Origin: Saccharospirillaceae bacterium
GTDB taxonomy: Bacteria > Pseudomonadota > Gammaproteobacteria > Pseudomonadales > Oceanobacteraceae
Assembly: GCA_022448365.1 (NCBI GenBank)
Contig: JAKVCS010000003.1
Span: 744,001-808,000, forward strand
Length of the DNA: 64,000 nucleotides
Reading direction: 5' to 3'
Under the pieces are notes generated by a model. That model was not told the origin of the DNA and did not search any database. It saw only the letters and a list, made by a program, of their open reading frames with translations. Made by a program: the position numbers and the translations under genes. Positions 1 to 8,886 of the stretch are shown here, in pieces (positions within the stretch are counted from its first letter, which is position 1; every line of letters starts with the position of its first letter).

Positions 1-383
1 TTGCAATCAGCGCCATACATTACTGAGCAAATAAGCTTTACATTTGCCCTGACGGAACTGCGCACTTCACCCAGCACAAGTTCTTTTGGTATTGCCAGAT
101 GTAAATGAGCAAAAGGGGCACGAGAAACATGCACGATTTCGGTTTTAAATGCACAGGCGCTGTTAATCTGAGTTGCAAAAAAGCGAACAGCCAGCGACAT
201 ACCGTTTTTTAATGACAGTGGCGAACCATTCTTTACCGGCGTGGAAACAATGATGGACCGCCCCGGCATATATCCAACCAGCAATGCCCGATCGCGTTCA
301 TTGGAATAACCATCAAACTCGAGCTGTAATGCCTGTCCCGGCAGCAGTTTCAGATCTTCAAAACGTTGAGGCTTACCATCCAT
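1..383 (-). CDS. PilZ/YcgR-like flagellar brake protein (3' part missing)
   Basis: The gene runs off the left window edge, so only about 127 N-terminal residues are visible. They read as a YcgR-type N-terminal domain: an early segment LLPGQALQLEF, a GYMPGRSIIVSTP strand pair and a VRFF strand. This is followed by the beginning of a PilZ domain with the Arg-rich c-di-GMP motif RSSVRANV near residue 110. Family members bind c-di-GMP and slow flagellar rotation or affect surface behaviour. The start is the ATG at 383, the only Met before an in-frame stop about 30 bases upstream. Function is inferred from the domain pattern; the second half of the PilZ domain cannot be checked. Confidence 0.6.
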   Translation of the reverse strand, partial: MDGKPQRFEDLKLLPGQALQLEFDGYSNERDRALLVGYMPGRSIIVSTPVKNGSPLSLKNGMSLAVRFFATQINSACAFKTEIVHVSRAPFAHLHLAIPKELVLGEVRSSVRANVKLICSVMYGADC

Positions 384-576
384 ATCGCAAATACTTAGGA
401 ATCGGATTAAAAATTAACTTCAGCAAGTGTAGACCAGAATCCACTAACGGCTTGATAATTAACGTAATAATCATAAAAAAATGACAATTGGATGATGAGT
501 CATTTGCTCATCGGAAAACTTGCCAAGCCAGCCAATTCGATGGAATATCATCAGATTGAATCATATTGGTTTTTAC

Positions 577-849
577 ATGTTTGATAAAAAAGATCTGATT
601 ACTTTGATTACAACCACCATGCCTTATGGGAAGTATCAGGGACGAGTACTGATCGATATTCCCGAAGAATATTTATTGTGGATGAATAAACGGGGGATGC
701 CAGAAGGACGGCTGGGCTTGTTATTGAGTCTGGCTCTGGAAATACGTATCAACGGACTGGAGAGCATATTGACACCACTGCGTAACGATCCGTCCGTTCA
801 GAAACTGGTAAAAGCATCACAAATACCATCATCTGATACCCGACACTGA
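577..849 (+). CDS. DUF3820 family small protein
   Basis: A protein of about 90 residues with the typical DUF3820 pattern: MPYGKYQGRVLIDIPEEYL, then WMNKRGMPEGRLG and a final ALEIRINGLESIL helix. The family is common in Gammaproteobacteria and has no firm biochemical function; it has been linked by annotation to quorum-regulated virulence factors. The ATG at 577 (MFDKKDL) fits family length better than an upstream TTG at 520. No strong ribosome binding site is visible before either. It lies 36 bases ahead of the amidotransferase gene on the same strand and may be co-transcribed with it. Confidence 0.8.
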   Translation: MFDKKDLITLITTTMPYGKYQGRVLIDIPEEYLLWMNKRGMPEGRLGLLLSLALEIRINGLESILTPLRNDPSVQKLVKASQIPSSDTRH

Positions 850-885
850 TCATTCCGGATAAGGAACGTAAACAGGAGACTGAAG

Positions 886-1587
886 ATGAAACGACTGGGA
901 ATACTGGAAACCGATACGCTGTACGATGATTTACTGGAGGACTATCAGTCATATGGCAAGATGTTTCAGCGTTTTTTTGATTCTCTGGGGAGTCGCCTAA
1001 AATACCGGTTCTATGACGTACAAAACGGTGAACTGCCTGCACCGGGAGACTGCGACGCCTATTTAATTACTGGCTCTAAAGCTGGAGTTTACGACCTGTT
1101 CGAATGGATTCCACCGCTTTCAGCATGGATTTTACGAGCATACAAACACCGGGAGAAAATCGCCGGAATTTGTTTTGGTCACCAGATTCTGGCACACAGT
1201 CTCGGCGGTTTTGCCAGAAAGAGTGATAAAGGTTGGGGCGTGGGGGTACACACCACCAAGGTAATCAATCACCCTGGGTGGCTGAATGATGATTTATCTC
1301 ATATTCGGCTGATCTACAGTCATCAGGATCAGGTGGAAACATTGCCAGCAACGGCAAAACGACTGACTGAAAGCGAATTCTGTAAAAATGCTGCCTTCTA
1401 TATTGATCAACGCGTGCTTGCGTTTCAGGGGCATCCAGAGTTCGACGCAGAATACCTTTCCCGCTTATTGCCACGCCGACAAGATAAGATTGGTGAGCCG
1501 ACCTATCAGCAGGGTATGAGTACTCTTGAACAACCAACCGATGCGGAACGAGTGGGACGCTGGATGCTGGAGTTTTTCCAGCTGTAA
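886..1587 (+). CDS. Class I glutamine amidotransferase-like protein
   Basis: A 233-residue stand-alone GATase1 domain. The nucleophile elbow GICFGHQ places the catalytic Cys at residue 96, and the His-Glu pair lies in QGHPEF (His183, Glu185), so the triad is complete. Such proteins resemble the amidotransferase half of GMP synthase. Stand-alone members include gamma-glutamyl hydrolases for polyamine or GABA conjugates and uncharacterised YfeJ-like proteins, so the substrate is unknown. A good ribosome binding site (AGGAGA) precedes the ATG. The partner synthetase domain is not present nearby. Confidence 0.85.
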   Translation: MKRLGILETDTLYDDLLEDYQSYGKMFQRFFDSLGSRLKYRFYDVQNGELPAPGDCDAYLITGSKAGVYDLFEWIPPLSAWILRAYKHREKIAGICFGHQILAHSLGGFARKSDKGWGVGVHTTKVINHPGWLNDDLSHIRLIYSHQDQVETLPATAKRLTESEFCKNAAFYIDQRVLAFQGHPEFDAEYLSRLLPRRQDKIGEPTYQQGMSTLEQPTDAERVGRWMLEFFQL

Positions 1588-1611
1588 CCCGTCGTATGAG
1601 CTGATAAATTG

Positions 1612-1854
1612 CTACAAAAACTTGCTGACATACCAGCAGCTGGCCTGCAATTCATAGCCCTGCTCTTTCGCCCAGGTTATTCCCTGCTCAACCAGGATTT
1701 CTGCCAGTCCCTGCCCTCTTAAGCGGAATGGCACGTAGGTATGGGTAAAATCAATCTGGTCGCCGTTCAGTGTGTAATCAAGTACACACTCGTTGCCATC
1801 TTTTATAAGAACAAATCGTTTTGCATCCGATTGATGCTGAATTTCATATTCCAT
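1612..1854 (-). CDS. Small GNAT-like N-acetyltransferase (COG2388 type)
   Basis: An 80-residue protein consisting only of the core of a GNAT fold. It has beta strands with a CVLDYTLNGDQIDFTHTYVP segment, then the acetyl-CoA pyrophosphate-binding motif FRLRGQGLAEILVE, then a helix and a final CWYVSKFL strand. This matches the short YjdJ/COG2388 class of about 90 residues. The substrate is unknown. It is followed upstream, 14 bases away on the same strand, by the DUF3301 gene, so the two may share a transcript. Confidence 0.75.
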   Translation of the reverse strand: MEYEIQHQSDAKRFVLIKDGNECVLDYTLNGDQIDFTHTYVPFRLRGQGLAEILVEQGITWAKEQGYELQASCWYVSKFL

Positions 1855-1868
1855 CGTTGGATATCCGG

Positions 1869-2177
1869 TTAATGCATTCGGTGTGTATCAAGCTCAAGTT
1901 GTTCAACTCTGCGGCCAGCCAACAAAATCGAGCCGGAATAACGCTCATCCCCGGTAGAGGAAAACTCGAAATGATAACAACGCATCAGCGCCCAGCCACC
2001 ACCACGTTTTTTAAGCTGATAACCATCCAGAGTAAGAGTGTCATCCAACAACTGCAGCCCCTGCAGTTCACAGTGTTTACGCACAACGTTAGACGCTAAT
2101 ATCCGTGCTTGTTGTTGTTTGTTCCAGAACAGATACATCACAACAACAATGCAGAAAAAGAAGATCCAGCCCAGCAT
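1869..2177 (-). CDS. DUF3301 family membrane-anchored protein
   Basis: A 102-residue protein with one N-terminal transmembrane helix (about residues 3-18) and a cytoplasmic part. The signature features are CELQGLQLLDDTLTLDG, a basic loop KKRGGGW, and RCYHFEFSSTGDERYSGSIL. This is the DUF3301 pattern found widely in Gammaproteobacteria; no function is established. It lies just upstream of the small GNAT gene on the same strand. Confidence 0.8.
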   Translation of the reverse strand: MLGWIFFFCIVVVMYLFWNKQQQARILASNVVRKHCELQGLQLLDDTLTLDGYQLKKRGGGWALMRCYHFEFSSTGDERYSGSILLAGRRVEQLELDTHRMH

Positions 2178-2358
2178 GCCAACTCCAGCGGTATTAGTTT
2201 GTCCATATATGGAGGTTAAACCGTCGCTTCACAACCCCTGAATGGTAGCGCATGCAGGTTATTGAAAATTATTCTTATCAACAGATTGTAATAATAGTAC
2301 CCTTGCGCCCTGTAAACATATTTATCAGTGAAGATTCTATCATTCAGGGATTGTCATC

Positions 2359-4281
2359 ATGTTCAAATTTAGTGTTCTGATTATTTGTCTGCTCAGTTCG
2401 CTGGCTTATGCCAAACAGACACAGCCATTATCACTTTCTGTGTATGCCCAGTACCCAGCCGTTAGCGCACCGCAATTATCCCCTGATGGCACTTTTATTT
2501 CTTTTCTCGCCGGACAACCAGGCCAGCAGATTCTTGCAGTACAACATATGGAAAATGATCATTTAACCGCAGTGGTTAAGACAGACAATATCGCCAGTAG
2601 ACTCGACTGGTATCTCTGGGCAAATAACAACACCCTGCTATTGAGCATCTCTTATCCCTCAAATCGTAACGGTGTCGCGACGCTTGAAAAGCGATTATTC
2701 AGACATATTATCGGCAAAGATCAGGGAGTCATTCCGCTGCTAAAGCCACGGAGCTTTGAGCACCTGCCACAGTTCAGCAACGGTATTATCAGTGTGCTGG
2801 CGGATGACCCGGCACATGTATTGATCCAAGCGGATTTTAAACATGCAAATAAACCCGCAGTGTATAAAGTCAATATCGAAACCCAGAGGAAGCGTTTGAT
2901 TCAATACCATAAATCTTATGTAAAAGAGTGGTATAGCGACCTCGAGGGCAACGTTCGACTCGGGTTTGCCATCAAAGGTACAGAAGCCTTTTATATTTAT
3001 CGCCCCGCAGGAAAAGAGGAGTGGAAAACGATCTGGCGATTTAATCTGCTGGAAGACCCGGAAATTGACTTTATCGGCTTCGACTCTGAGCCGAATATTG
3101 CTTACATCAGGGCAGATTACCAAGGGAAATACGCATTATTTAAAGTCAATATGGATGCACCTGAAAAGCAATCTGAGCCAATTTTTTCTGACCCGGATTA
3201 TGACTTTGATGGCTCATTGATTTATGCAGGAAAGAATCAACAAGTTGTTGGCGTTCGTCAGAGTTCTGCAGAGAGTTCGGTTATTTATTGGCAAAAACAA
3301 TATAAAACACTGCAAAGTGGCCTGAACAAGATTATTCCAAATGCCTCGAATAGCATCATCGATACGTCCCGTGATGAGCGGTTCTACATTATGCGTTCGA
3401 ATTCAGACAGCAATCCCGGAAGCTACTATATCGGTGATCGCAAAAAGAAAAAAATTAAAAAACTTGCCGAACGATATCCGCAAATTAATGAAACGAATTA
3501 TGCGGGCAAACATCATGTGCGTTTTAAGGCGCGTGATGGTCTGAATATTGAGGCCTATGTTACCCGCCCTATTAACACCCAGTCAGACCAGCGTTTGCCC
3601 GCGGTGGTACTGCCCCATGGCGGCCCCATGTCCCGAGACTATTCAGGTTACGATTATTGGTCTGAAATGCTTGCCAGCCGCGGCTATATCGTTATTCAGC
3701 CAAATTTCCGCGGCTCCTCTGGTTATGGCTTTGATTTCGAACGCCAGGCGATACAAGGATGGGGCCAGGCGATGCAAGACGATTTGCAGGACGCCGCCCA
3801 CTGGCTCGTAGAGAACGCCAATGCCGATAACACACGAATTTGTATTCTCGGGGGCAGCTACGGCGGGTATGCCGCTCTTATGGGCGCAGTAAAACACCCG
3901 GAAACCTATCGTTGTGCAATCAGTATCGCCGGGGTCTCTGATTTAGAGATGGTTTATTGGGATGCACGCAAATACACCAATAAAGAAATAGAAAGAAAAC
4001 AGTTCGGTCACGATCAGAAACAACTACAACAAGCGTCACCGATTAACTTTGCCGAAGATATCGAGATACCGATATTGCTTATTCACAGCGATAAAGATCG
4101 GGTTGTACCAGTGAAACACAGTCGCAATATGGCAGACGAACTGGAAGATGAAGACAAGGACGTGCGTTATCTTGAACTGGAAGGTGGCGATCATCATCTC
4201 AGTGCCGAGCAGCACCGATTATCTACGTTGCAGGAGATTGAACGCTTTCTGGCGGAGCAACTACAAAAACCCCAGCGCTAA
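2359..4281 (+). CDS. Secreted S9 family peptidase (prolyl oligopeptidase type)
   Basis: A 640-residue protein with a signal peptide (about residues 1-18, ending SLAYA), a seven-bladed propeller-like region up to about residue 385, and an alpha/beta hydrolase catalytic domain. The nucleophile elbow GGSYGGY puts Ser at residue 500. The Asp lies in SDKDRVVPV (about residue 580) and the His in EGGDHHLS (residue 612 or 613). The family cleaves short peptides, often after proline, or acts as acylaminoacyl peptidase; the periplasm is the likely site. It stands alone, and its stop codon overlaps the hairpin that ends the opposing uraA transcript. Confidence 0.9.
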   Translation: MFKFSVLIICLLSSLAYAKQTQPLSLSVYAQYPAVSAPQLSPDGTFISFLAGQPGQQILAVQHMENDHLTAVVKTDNIASRLDWYLWANNNTLLLSISYPSNRNGVATLEKRLFRHIIGKDQGVIPLLKPRSFEHLPQFSNGIISVLADDPAHVLIQADFKHANKPAVYKVNIETQRKRLIQYHKSYVKEWYSDLEGNVRLGFAIKGTEAFYIYRPAGKEEWKTIWRFNLLEDPEIDFIGFDSEPNIAYIRADYQGKYALFKVNMDAPEKQSEPIFSDPDYDFDGSLIYAGKNQQVVGVRQSSAESSVIYWQKQYKTLQSGLNKIIPNASNSIIDTSRDERFYIMRSNSDSNPGSYYIGDRKKKKIKKLAERYPQINETNYAGKHHVRFKARDGLNIEAYVTRPINTQSDQRLPAVVLPHGGPMSRDYSGYDYWSEMLASRGYIVIQPNFRGSSGYGFDFERQAIQGWGQAMQDDLQDAAHWLVENANADNTRICILGGSYGGYAALMGAVKHPETYRCAISIAGVSDLEMVYWDARKYTNKEIERKQFGHDQKQLQQASPINFAEDIEIPILLIHSDKDRVVPVKHSRNMADELEDEDKDVRYLELEGGDHHLSAEQHRLSTLQEIERFLAEQLQKPQR

Positions 4282-4289
4282 GCCGGGGT
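4263..4289 (-). terminator. Probable terminator of upp-uraA
   Basis: Read on the minus strand, a GC-rich hairpin (five-base ACCCC/GGGGT stem with an inner mismatch) is followed by a run of T. It begins 28 bases after the uraA stop codon and overlaps the 3' end of the convergent peptidase gene. Confidence 0.55.
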
Positions 4290-4316
4290 CGATGTTAAAA
4301 ATTACAGAAGTAAAAG

Positions 4317-5594
4317 TTACTTCACCATATCTTCTACAATTTCTTCTTCAGCGTGCAGGTCTTCGCTTTCGTCACCTCGAGGAAGCACCAGATTTAGCAC
4401 AATAGCCACCAGGCCACACAGACTCAGCCCTTCCAGGTTTCCGAGTGCCATACCACCGATACCAAACACCAACGTCGTGGAAACGATCACCAGGTTACGC
4501 TGCTGCCCCATATCCACTCGCGCTTTAACCAGAATATTCAGGCCCACAGCAGCAATCGAACCAAACAACAGAATCAGAATCCCCCCCATAACCGGCGCCG
4601 GAATCGTCTGCAAAAATGCGCCAAATTTAGCGATAAATGCCAGCACAATAGCAAAACCCGCTGCGAACGTCATAATCACCGGATTAAAGGCTTTGGTTAG
4701 CATAACCGCACCTGTAACTTCTGAATACGTGGTGTTTGGTGGACCGCCAAATAAAGCAGCAGTCGATGTTGCCAGGCCATCACCCAGTAAGGTGCGATGC
4801 AGGCCGGGCTTTTCAACATAGTTTTCGCCGGTCACGCTGGAAATCGCCAATACATCACCAACGTGTTCAATGGCTGCGACCAAAGCCACCGGCATCATCA
4901 GCATAATGGCTGCCATTTCGAATTTCGGAGTAACAAAATCCGGTACCGCAATCCATGAACTGTTATTCACAGCACTGAAATCAACCATCCCCATAAACGC
5001 AGCAATGGTGTAACCAACCATAATACCCGCCAGAATCGGAACTAAGCGAAAAATACCCTTTGCCACGGTTGCCACCAGCAAGGTCACCAATAAGGCCGGC
5101 ATGGATACCCAAATCGCATCGGTATATGGGAATAACTGAGCTGACGCATCGCCGGTTTTACCCATTGCCATATTTACCGCAATGGGTGCCAGACCCAAAC
5201 CAATAATCATAATGATCGGTCCGGTGACAACCGGCGGCATAATACGGTGTAGGAATCCGGCGCCACGAATGGCCACCAAAATAGCCAGAATAATGTAAGT
5301 GAAGCCAGCGCAGAACAAGGCCCCCATTGCCACAGCAATACCATCATCTCCGTATTGCTGAATAATACCGATGATCGGGGCAATGAATACGAATGAGGAT
5401 GCTAAAAATACCGGTACCGAACGCTTGGTTACAAACTGGAAAACCAGTGTACCAATACCTGCAGTAAATAACGCGACACTGGGGTTTAAACCCGTAATTA
5501 ATGGCATTAATACCAGAGCACCAAAGGCGACAAATAACATTTGTAAGCCGGCAACAACGGTACGCCAGCCAGCATATGCATTCTCTTGAGACAT
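4317..5594 (-). CDS. uraA: Uracil permease, nucleobase:cation symporter (NCS2)
   Basis: A 425-residue polytopic membrane protein of the NCS2/UraA family with about 12-14 hydrophobic segments. It has the conserved N-terminal segment FVAFGALVLMPLITGL and the central motif VALVAAIEHVGDVLAIS that carries the substrate-coordinating Glu. The NTTYSEVTGAV segment is also typical of UraA-type transporters. It should import uracil with protons. A strong ribosome binding site (GGGAGGT) precedes the ATG. The gene lies downstream of upp on the same strand, 155 bases away, which supports uracil rather than xanthine as substrate. Confidence 0.9.
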   Translation of the reverse strand: MSQENAYAGWRTVVAGLQMLFVAFGALVLMPLITGLNPSVALFTAGIGTLVFQFVTKRSVPVFLASSFVFIAPIIGIIQQYGDDGIAVAMGALFCAGFTYIILAILVAIRGAGFLHRIMPPVVTGPIIMIIGLGLAPIAVNMAMGKTGDASAQLFPYTDAIWVSMPALLVTLLVATVAKGIFRLVPILAGIMVGYTIAAFMGMVDFSAVNNSSWIAVPDFVTPKFEMAAIMLMMPVALVAAIEHVGDVLAISSVTGENYVEKPGLHRTLLGDGLATSTAALFGGPPNTTYSEVTGAVMLTKAFNPVIMTFAAGFAIVLAFIAKFGAFLQTIPAPVMGGILILLFGSIAAVGLNILVKARVDMGQQRNLVIVSTTLVFGIGGMALGNLEGLSLCGLVAIVLNLVLPRGDESEDLHAEEEIVEDMVK

Positions 5595-5658
5595 GCTACC
5601 TCCCTATTTTTATTTCTTTAAATTATGAATGTAAAAACTCTTGAGCGTTTACGAAGCA

Positions 5659-5732
5659 GGCAGAACCCAGTCATTTTTTGCGAGTACGGAGTTTAGGCCG
5701 TATCCCGATAAAAATGATAACGGCGTTCTGCC
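5659..5732 (-). promoter_or_regulatory. Inverted repeat between upp and uraA
   Basis: An eight-base perfect inverted repeat (ggcagaac at 5659-5666 and gttctgcc at 5725-5732) encloses a 58-base loop that includes an A-rich/T-rich stretch. It starts 18 bases after the upp stop and lies about 65 bases before the uraA start. It could be a transcript-processing or attenuation structure between the two genes. No homology to a known RNA element was recognised. Confidence 0.3.
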
Positions 5733-5749
5733 AACGCAATTAACTCAAC

Positions 5750-6376
5750 CTATTCGGTACCGAAAATCTTATCGCCCGCATCACCCAGACCCGGAATGAT
5801 ATAACCGTTTTCATTCAGGTGGTCGTCAACCGACGCGGTATAAATATCAACATCCGGGTGAGCTTGCTGTACCGCCTTAATACCCTCCGGAGCGGCAACC
5901 AAAACCAGTGCGCGAATCGAAGTACAACCGGCTTTTTTCAGCAAGTCGATGGTTGCGTTCATGGAACCACCCGTTGCCAGCATTGGATCAACCACCAGCG
6001 ACATACGTTGGTCGATATCGCCAGCCAACTTATCAAAGTAGCTCACCGGCTCCAGAGTTTCCTCATCTCGGTACAAACCCACCACACTGATTTTGGCGCT
6101 TGGAACCAGTTCCAGAACACCATCCAGCATTCCCAGGCCAGCACGCAAGATTGGAACAACCGTGATTTTTTTGCCTTTGATACGCTCCGCCTGAATGTCA
6201 CCACACCATCCATCGACGGTATAATCTTCCAGTTCCAGATCTTTGGTTGCTTCATACGTCAACAAATTCCCTACTTCTGCTGCCAATTGGCGGAAGCCGC
6301 GGGTACTGATGTCTTTCTGGCGCATAAGGCCGAGTTTGTGTCGAACCAGAGGGTGGCGAATTTCATGAACGCTCAT
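5750..6376 (-). CDS. upp: Uracil phosphoribosyltransferase
   Basis: A 208-residue enzyme of usual length that makes UMP from uracil and PRPP in pyrimidine salvage. The PRPP loop is visible as [15 protein letters not shown], and the C-terminal uracil-binding segment as [16 protein letters not shown]. The [15 protein letters not shown] segment is also characteristic. It is the first gene of an upp-uraA pair, as in E. coli, so uptake and phosphoribosylation are coupled. The start is the ATG at 6376. Confidence 0.97.
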   Translation of the reverse strand: MSVHEIRHPLVRHKLGLMRQKDISTRGFRQLAAEVGNLLTYEATKDLELEDYTVDGWCGDIQAERIKGKKITVVPILRAGLGMLDGVLELVPSAKISVVGLYRDEETLEPVSYFDKLAGDIDQRMSLVVDPMLATGGSMNATIDLLKKAGCTSIRALVLVAAPEGIKAVQQAHPDVDIYTASVDDHLNENGYIIPGLGDAGDKIFGTE

Positions 6377-6824
6377 GAGATACCTCGTTATAAATAAGCT
6401 GTCAGATCAGAATTCAAGGTGCCGCCATAACCACAAAAGCCGAACAATAACGAAAAAGCAGCAGGTTATAGGGTACATTTGGCGCGCGATTTTCTCACAA
6501 CTGTATCGCAAGCGCTAAGCAAAAATGTAACCAATCGGTCAATTTGATAGAATTGAGAACGCAAACACGCTCGCCATCCTCACGCCCAATTACAAAATGG
6601 CATCGAATACATCATCATCCGTGCTCTACTTTACCAATCTGACATATAATCAACGCGATGGCTGGGTCCAGACCACGCATTGTCTGACACATCATGGTAA
6701 GACCCTCCCTCCGAGTCACAGGCAGAATGCTTCAGCTCAACACAGTGGCGGCGCCATTTGATGCAAACGATTAAAGAACAAACGCTGGACCTGCCACAGT
6801 CACTATTCAATTCAGGAAACGATT
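6377..6824. other. Intergenic region between upp and ppiC
   Basis: About 450 bases without a recognised gene. It must hold the divergent promoters for upp and ppiC, but no promoter was convincing by eye. One open frame of 54 codons (6597-6761, plus strand, ATG start, N terminus MASNTSSSVLYF) lies just before ppiC. It has no ribosome binding site or recognisable family, and is noted without being called a gene. Confidence 0.4.
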
Positions 6825-7103
6825 ATGCCTCGCGCTTGCGCTCGCCATATTCTGGTAAAAACCAAAGAAGAAGCCGATAAGCTGAAACAACAACTGGCAA
6901 AAGGCGCTGATTTCGCCAAACTGGCCCAGAAGCATTCCACCTGCCCGTCGAAAAAGAACGGCGGCAGCCTGGGTGAATTTAACAAAGGCGATATGGTGAA
7001 AGCTTTTGATGATGTGGTGTTTAAAGGCCCGCTGCTGAAAGTTCAGGGGCCGGTAAAAACCAAGTTCGGCTATCATTTAATTGAAACCATTTATCGCACC
7101 TGA
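6825..7103 (+). CDS. ppiC: Parvulin-type peptidyl-prolyl cis-trans isomerase
   Basis: A 92-residue single parvulin domain, the length of E. coli PpiC. It starts with ARHILVKTKEEADKL, has the FAKLAQKHSTCPSKKNGGSLG core and ends with the KTKFGYHLIETI strand. It isomerises peptidyl-proline bonds in the cytoplasm, since there is no signal peptide. A ribosome binding site (AGGAAA) precedes the ATG. It is followed 70 bases later by the CvfB-like gene. Confidence 0.93.
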   Translation: MPRACARHILVKTKEEADKLKQQLAKGADFAKLAQKHSTCPSKKNGGSLGEFNKGDMVKAFDDVVFKGPLLKVQGPVKTKFGYHLIETIYRT

Positions 7104-7173
7104 TTCTTCCGCCTGATCCTGATAGAATCGCGCGCCCGCCCTCACTCACCGACACAATCCAGAGACTCTAACC

Positions 7174-8193
7174 ATGGCAGAACTTGGTCGTTACAACACA
7201 TTAAAAGTTCAGGAGCTGGCTCCCCATGGCGCCTATCTGGATGATGAAGAAGGTGGTCAGATCCTGCTGCCTACCCGTCAGGTACCAGAAGGTACCGAGA
7301 TCGGCGATGAAATTAAGGTATTTGTTTATCTCGATTCCGAAGATCGCTGGATCGCCACCTGTCAGCGCCCTCGCGTACAGCTGCATCAGGTTGCCAGCCT
7401 GGAAGTTATCGACGTTAACCGCACGGGTGCCTTCCTCGACTGGGGCTTAGCCAAAGATCTGTTTGTACCCTTCGCTGAGCAAAAACAGCGGATGGAGCAA
7501 GGCAACAGCTACTTAGTGTATGTATTGCAGGACAACACCGGCCGGCTGATCGGCAGCACCCGGCTGAATCGTTACATCAATGACGAGGCCAAATCCAACT
7601 GGCCTGGGGCACCAGACCCCTACTGCGTCGGAGATAAGGTTCGCATGATCATTAGCCACCGTACCGAACTGGGTTACAAAGCCGTGGTCGATGATGAGTT
7701 CTGGGGTGTGATTCACCACGATGATATTCGCAAAGCCATTCGTCCGGGCAATAAGTTCGACGGTTATATCAAACGGGTTCGTGACGATCATCGCCTTGAT
7801 ATCTCACTGGAACCGATTGGCCACGCCAAAATTGGTCCTTTGGCCACTCGGATTCTGAAGAAACTCCAGGAAGGTGACGGCACACTGGGCTTGAGCGACA
7901 AAAGCCCAGCGGATCTGATTGAACTGCACTTGGGCGTGTCTAAACGTGTGTTTAAAATGGCCATCGGCCAGCTGTTTAAGGAACGTAAAATTGTCATTGA
8001 AAGCGATCATATTCGCCTGGCCAATGATAATGATGCGAAGAAACCACGTCCGATGAAGAAGCACCATAAATCAGCAACAGCGAACAAAGTATCGGGCAAT
8101 TCAGAGAGCGCGGAAAAGCCAAAGGCAGAAAAATCGCGCAAGCGCTTTGTCAGTAACAAAAAATCCGGTAAAACGTTGTCCGTTAAACGATAG
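7174..8193 (+). CDS. CvfB/YitL family S1-like RNA-binding protein
   Basis: A 339-residue protein with N-terminal OB/S1-like repeats (about residues 1-210). The first is marked by GAYLDDEEGGQILLPTRQVP, and the second by NRTGAFLDWGLAKDLFVP. A winged-helix-like C-terminal domain follows at about 225-285 (LGVSKRVFKMAIGQLFKER). The last 50 or so residues form a Lys/Arg/Ser-rich tail not typical of the shortest family members. CvfB-type proteins bind RNA and affect virulence gene expression in Firmicutes; the role in Proteobacteria is unclear. It lies 29 bases ahead of efpL on the same strand, suggesting a joint link to translation. Confidence 0.88.
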   Translation: MAELGRYNTLKVQELAPHGAYLDDEEGGQILLPTRQVPEGTEIGDEIKVFVYLDSEDRWIATCQRPRVQLHQVASLEVIDVNRTGAFLDWGLAKDLFVPFAEQKQRMEQGNSYLVYVLQDNTGRLIGSTRLNRYINDEAKSNWPGAPDPYCVGDKVRMIISHRTELGYKAVVDDEFWGVIHHDDIRKAIRPGNKFDGYIKRVRDDHRLDISLEPIGHAKIGPLATRILKKLQEGDGTLGLSDKSPADLIELHLGVSKRVFKMAIGQLFKERKIVIESDHIRLANDNDAKKPRPMKKHHKSATANKVSGNSESAEKPKAEKSRKRFVSNKKSGKTLSVKR

Positions 8194-8222
8194 CCAATTA
8201 GAAAATAGCGAAGGAAACCGAT

Positions 8223-8795
8223 ATGCCTAAGGCAAGTGACATCAAAAAAAATGCCGCCATTGAATTTAACGGCAGCGCCTACTTTGTAAAAGACATCGAA
8301 CGCTCTGTACCACAAGGCCGTGCCGGTGGCAGCCTCTACCGTATGCGCATGTACAACGTGGCAACGGGTCAGAAGGTTGATGAAACCTTTAAAGATTCCG
8401 ACATGCTGAATCTGGCCGACGTGATGCGCCGTCAGGTGATGTTCTCCTACAGCGACGGTGATGAGTACGTGTTCATGGATAATGAGGATTACTCACAGTT
8501 CAGCCTGAACAAAGACAAAATTGAAGACGAAGTGCTGTTCTTCAATGAGAGTACTCAGGGCCTGCAGGTTGTACTGCTGGATGACGCACCGGTTGCTCTG
8601 GAATTGCCCGCTCACGTTGAGCTGGAAATCACCGAGACAGATCCTTCGATCAAAGGTGGTTCAGCTACAGCCCGCACCAAACCAGCCACCATGACCACAG
8701 GCCTGGTGATTCAGGTACCTGAGCATATCTCCACTGGCGACGTAGTGAAGATCAACGTTGAAGATAAGAAATTTATGGGGCGTGGCGAGAAGTAA
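8223..8795 (+). CDS. efpL: Elongation factor P-like protein
   Basis: A 190-residue three-domain EF-P paralogue of the YeiP/EfpL class, starting [17 protein letters not shown]. The loop reaching the peptidyl transferase centre reads [12 protein letters not shown] with Arg33 at the tip, the position of the functional Arg in E. coli YeiP. The C-terminal OB domains have the class-specific [12 protein letters not shown]-like segment and end in KFMGRGEK. Family members relieve ribosome stalling at proline-rich and other difficult motifs. The ribosome binding site AAGGAAA is good. The canonical efp gene is not in the window. Confidence 0.92.
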   Translation: MPKASDIKKNAAIEFNGSAYFVKDIERSVPQGRAGGSLYRMRMYNVATGQKVDETFKDSDMLNLADVMRRQVMFSYSDGDEYVFMDNEDYSQFSLNKDKIEDEVLFFNESTQGLQVVLLDDAPVALELPAHVELEITETDPSIKGGSATARTKPATMTTGLVIQVPEHISTGDVVKINVEDKKFMGRGEK

Positions 8796-8842
8796 GTTCC
8801 TCGGCACCCTAGTAAAGAGATGTAACGAAAAGATCTTACCGG

Positions 8843-8874
8843 TAAAGAAGTGTGCAAACTCGCCCACTTCTTTA
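8843..8874. terminator. Hairpin between efpL and the opposing lipoprotein gene
   Basis: A perfect ten-base inverted repeat (taaagaagtg and cacttcttta, 12-base loop) between two convergent genes. The following stretch is T/A rich, so it can plausibly end the efpL transcript and may serve both directions. Confidence 0.5.
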
Positions 8875-8886
8875 TTACTGTTATTA

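Noticed and set aside
845-860. Short sequence actgatcattccgg shared with 32755-32768
   Set aside because: Fourteen bases in two places near gene boundaries, but not palindromic in a convincing way and without further copies noticed. Likely chance.
749-1042. Minus-strand open frame of 97 codons over the DUF3820 and amidotransferase genes
   Set aside because: It is antisense to two well-supported genes and shows no family features.
6597-6761. A 54-codon open frame just upstream of ppiC
   Set aside because: It starts with ATG but has no ribosome binding site, no signal sequence and a composition like random sequence. It is too weak to call a gene.
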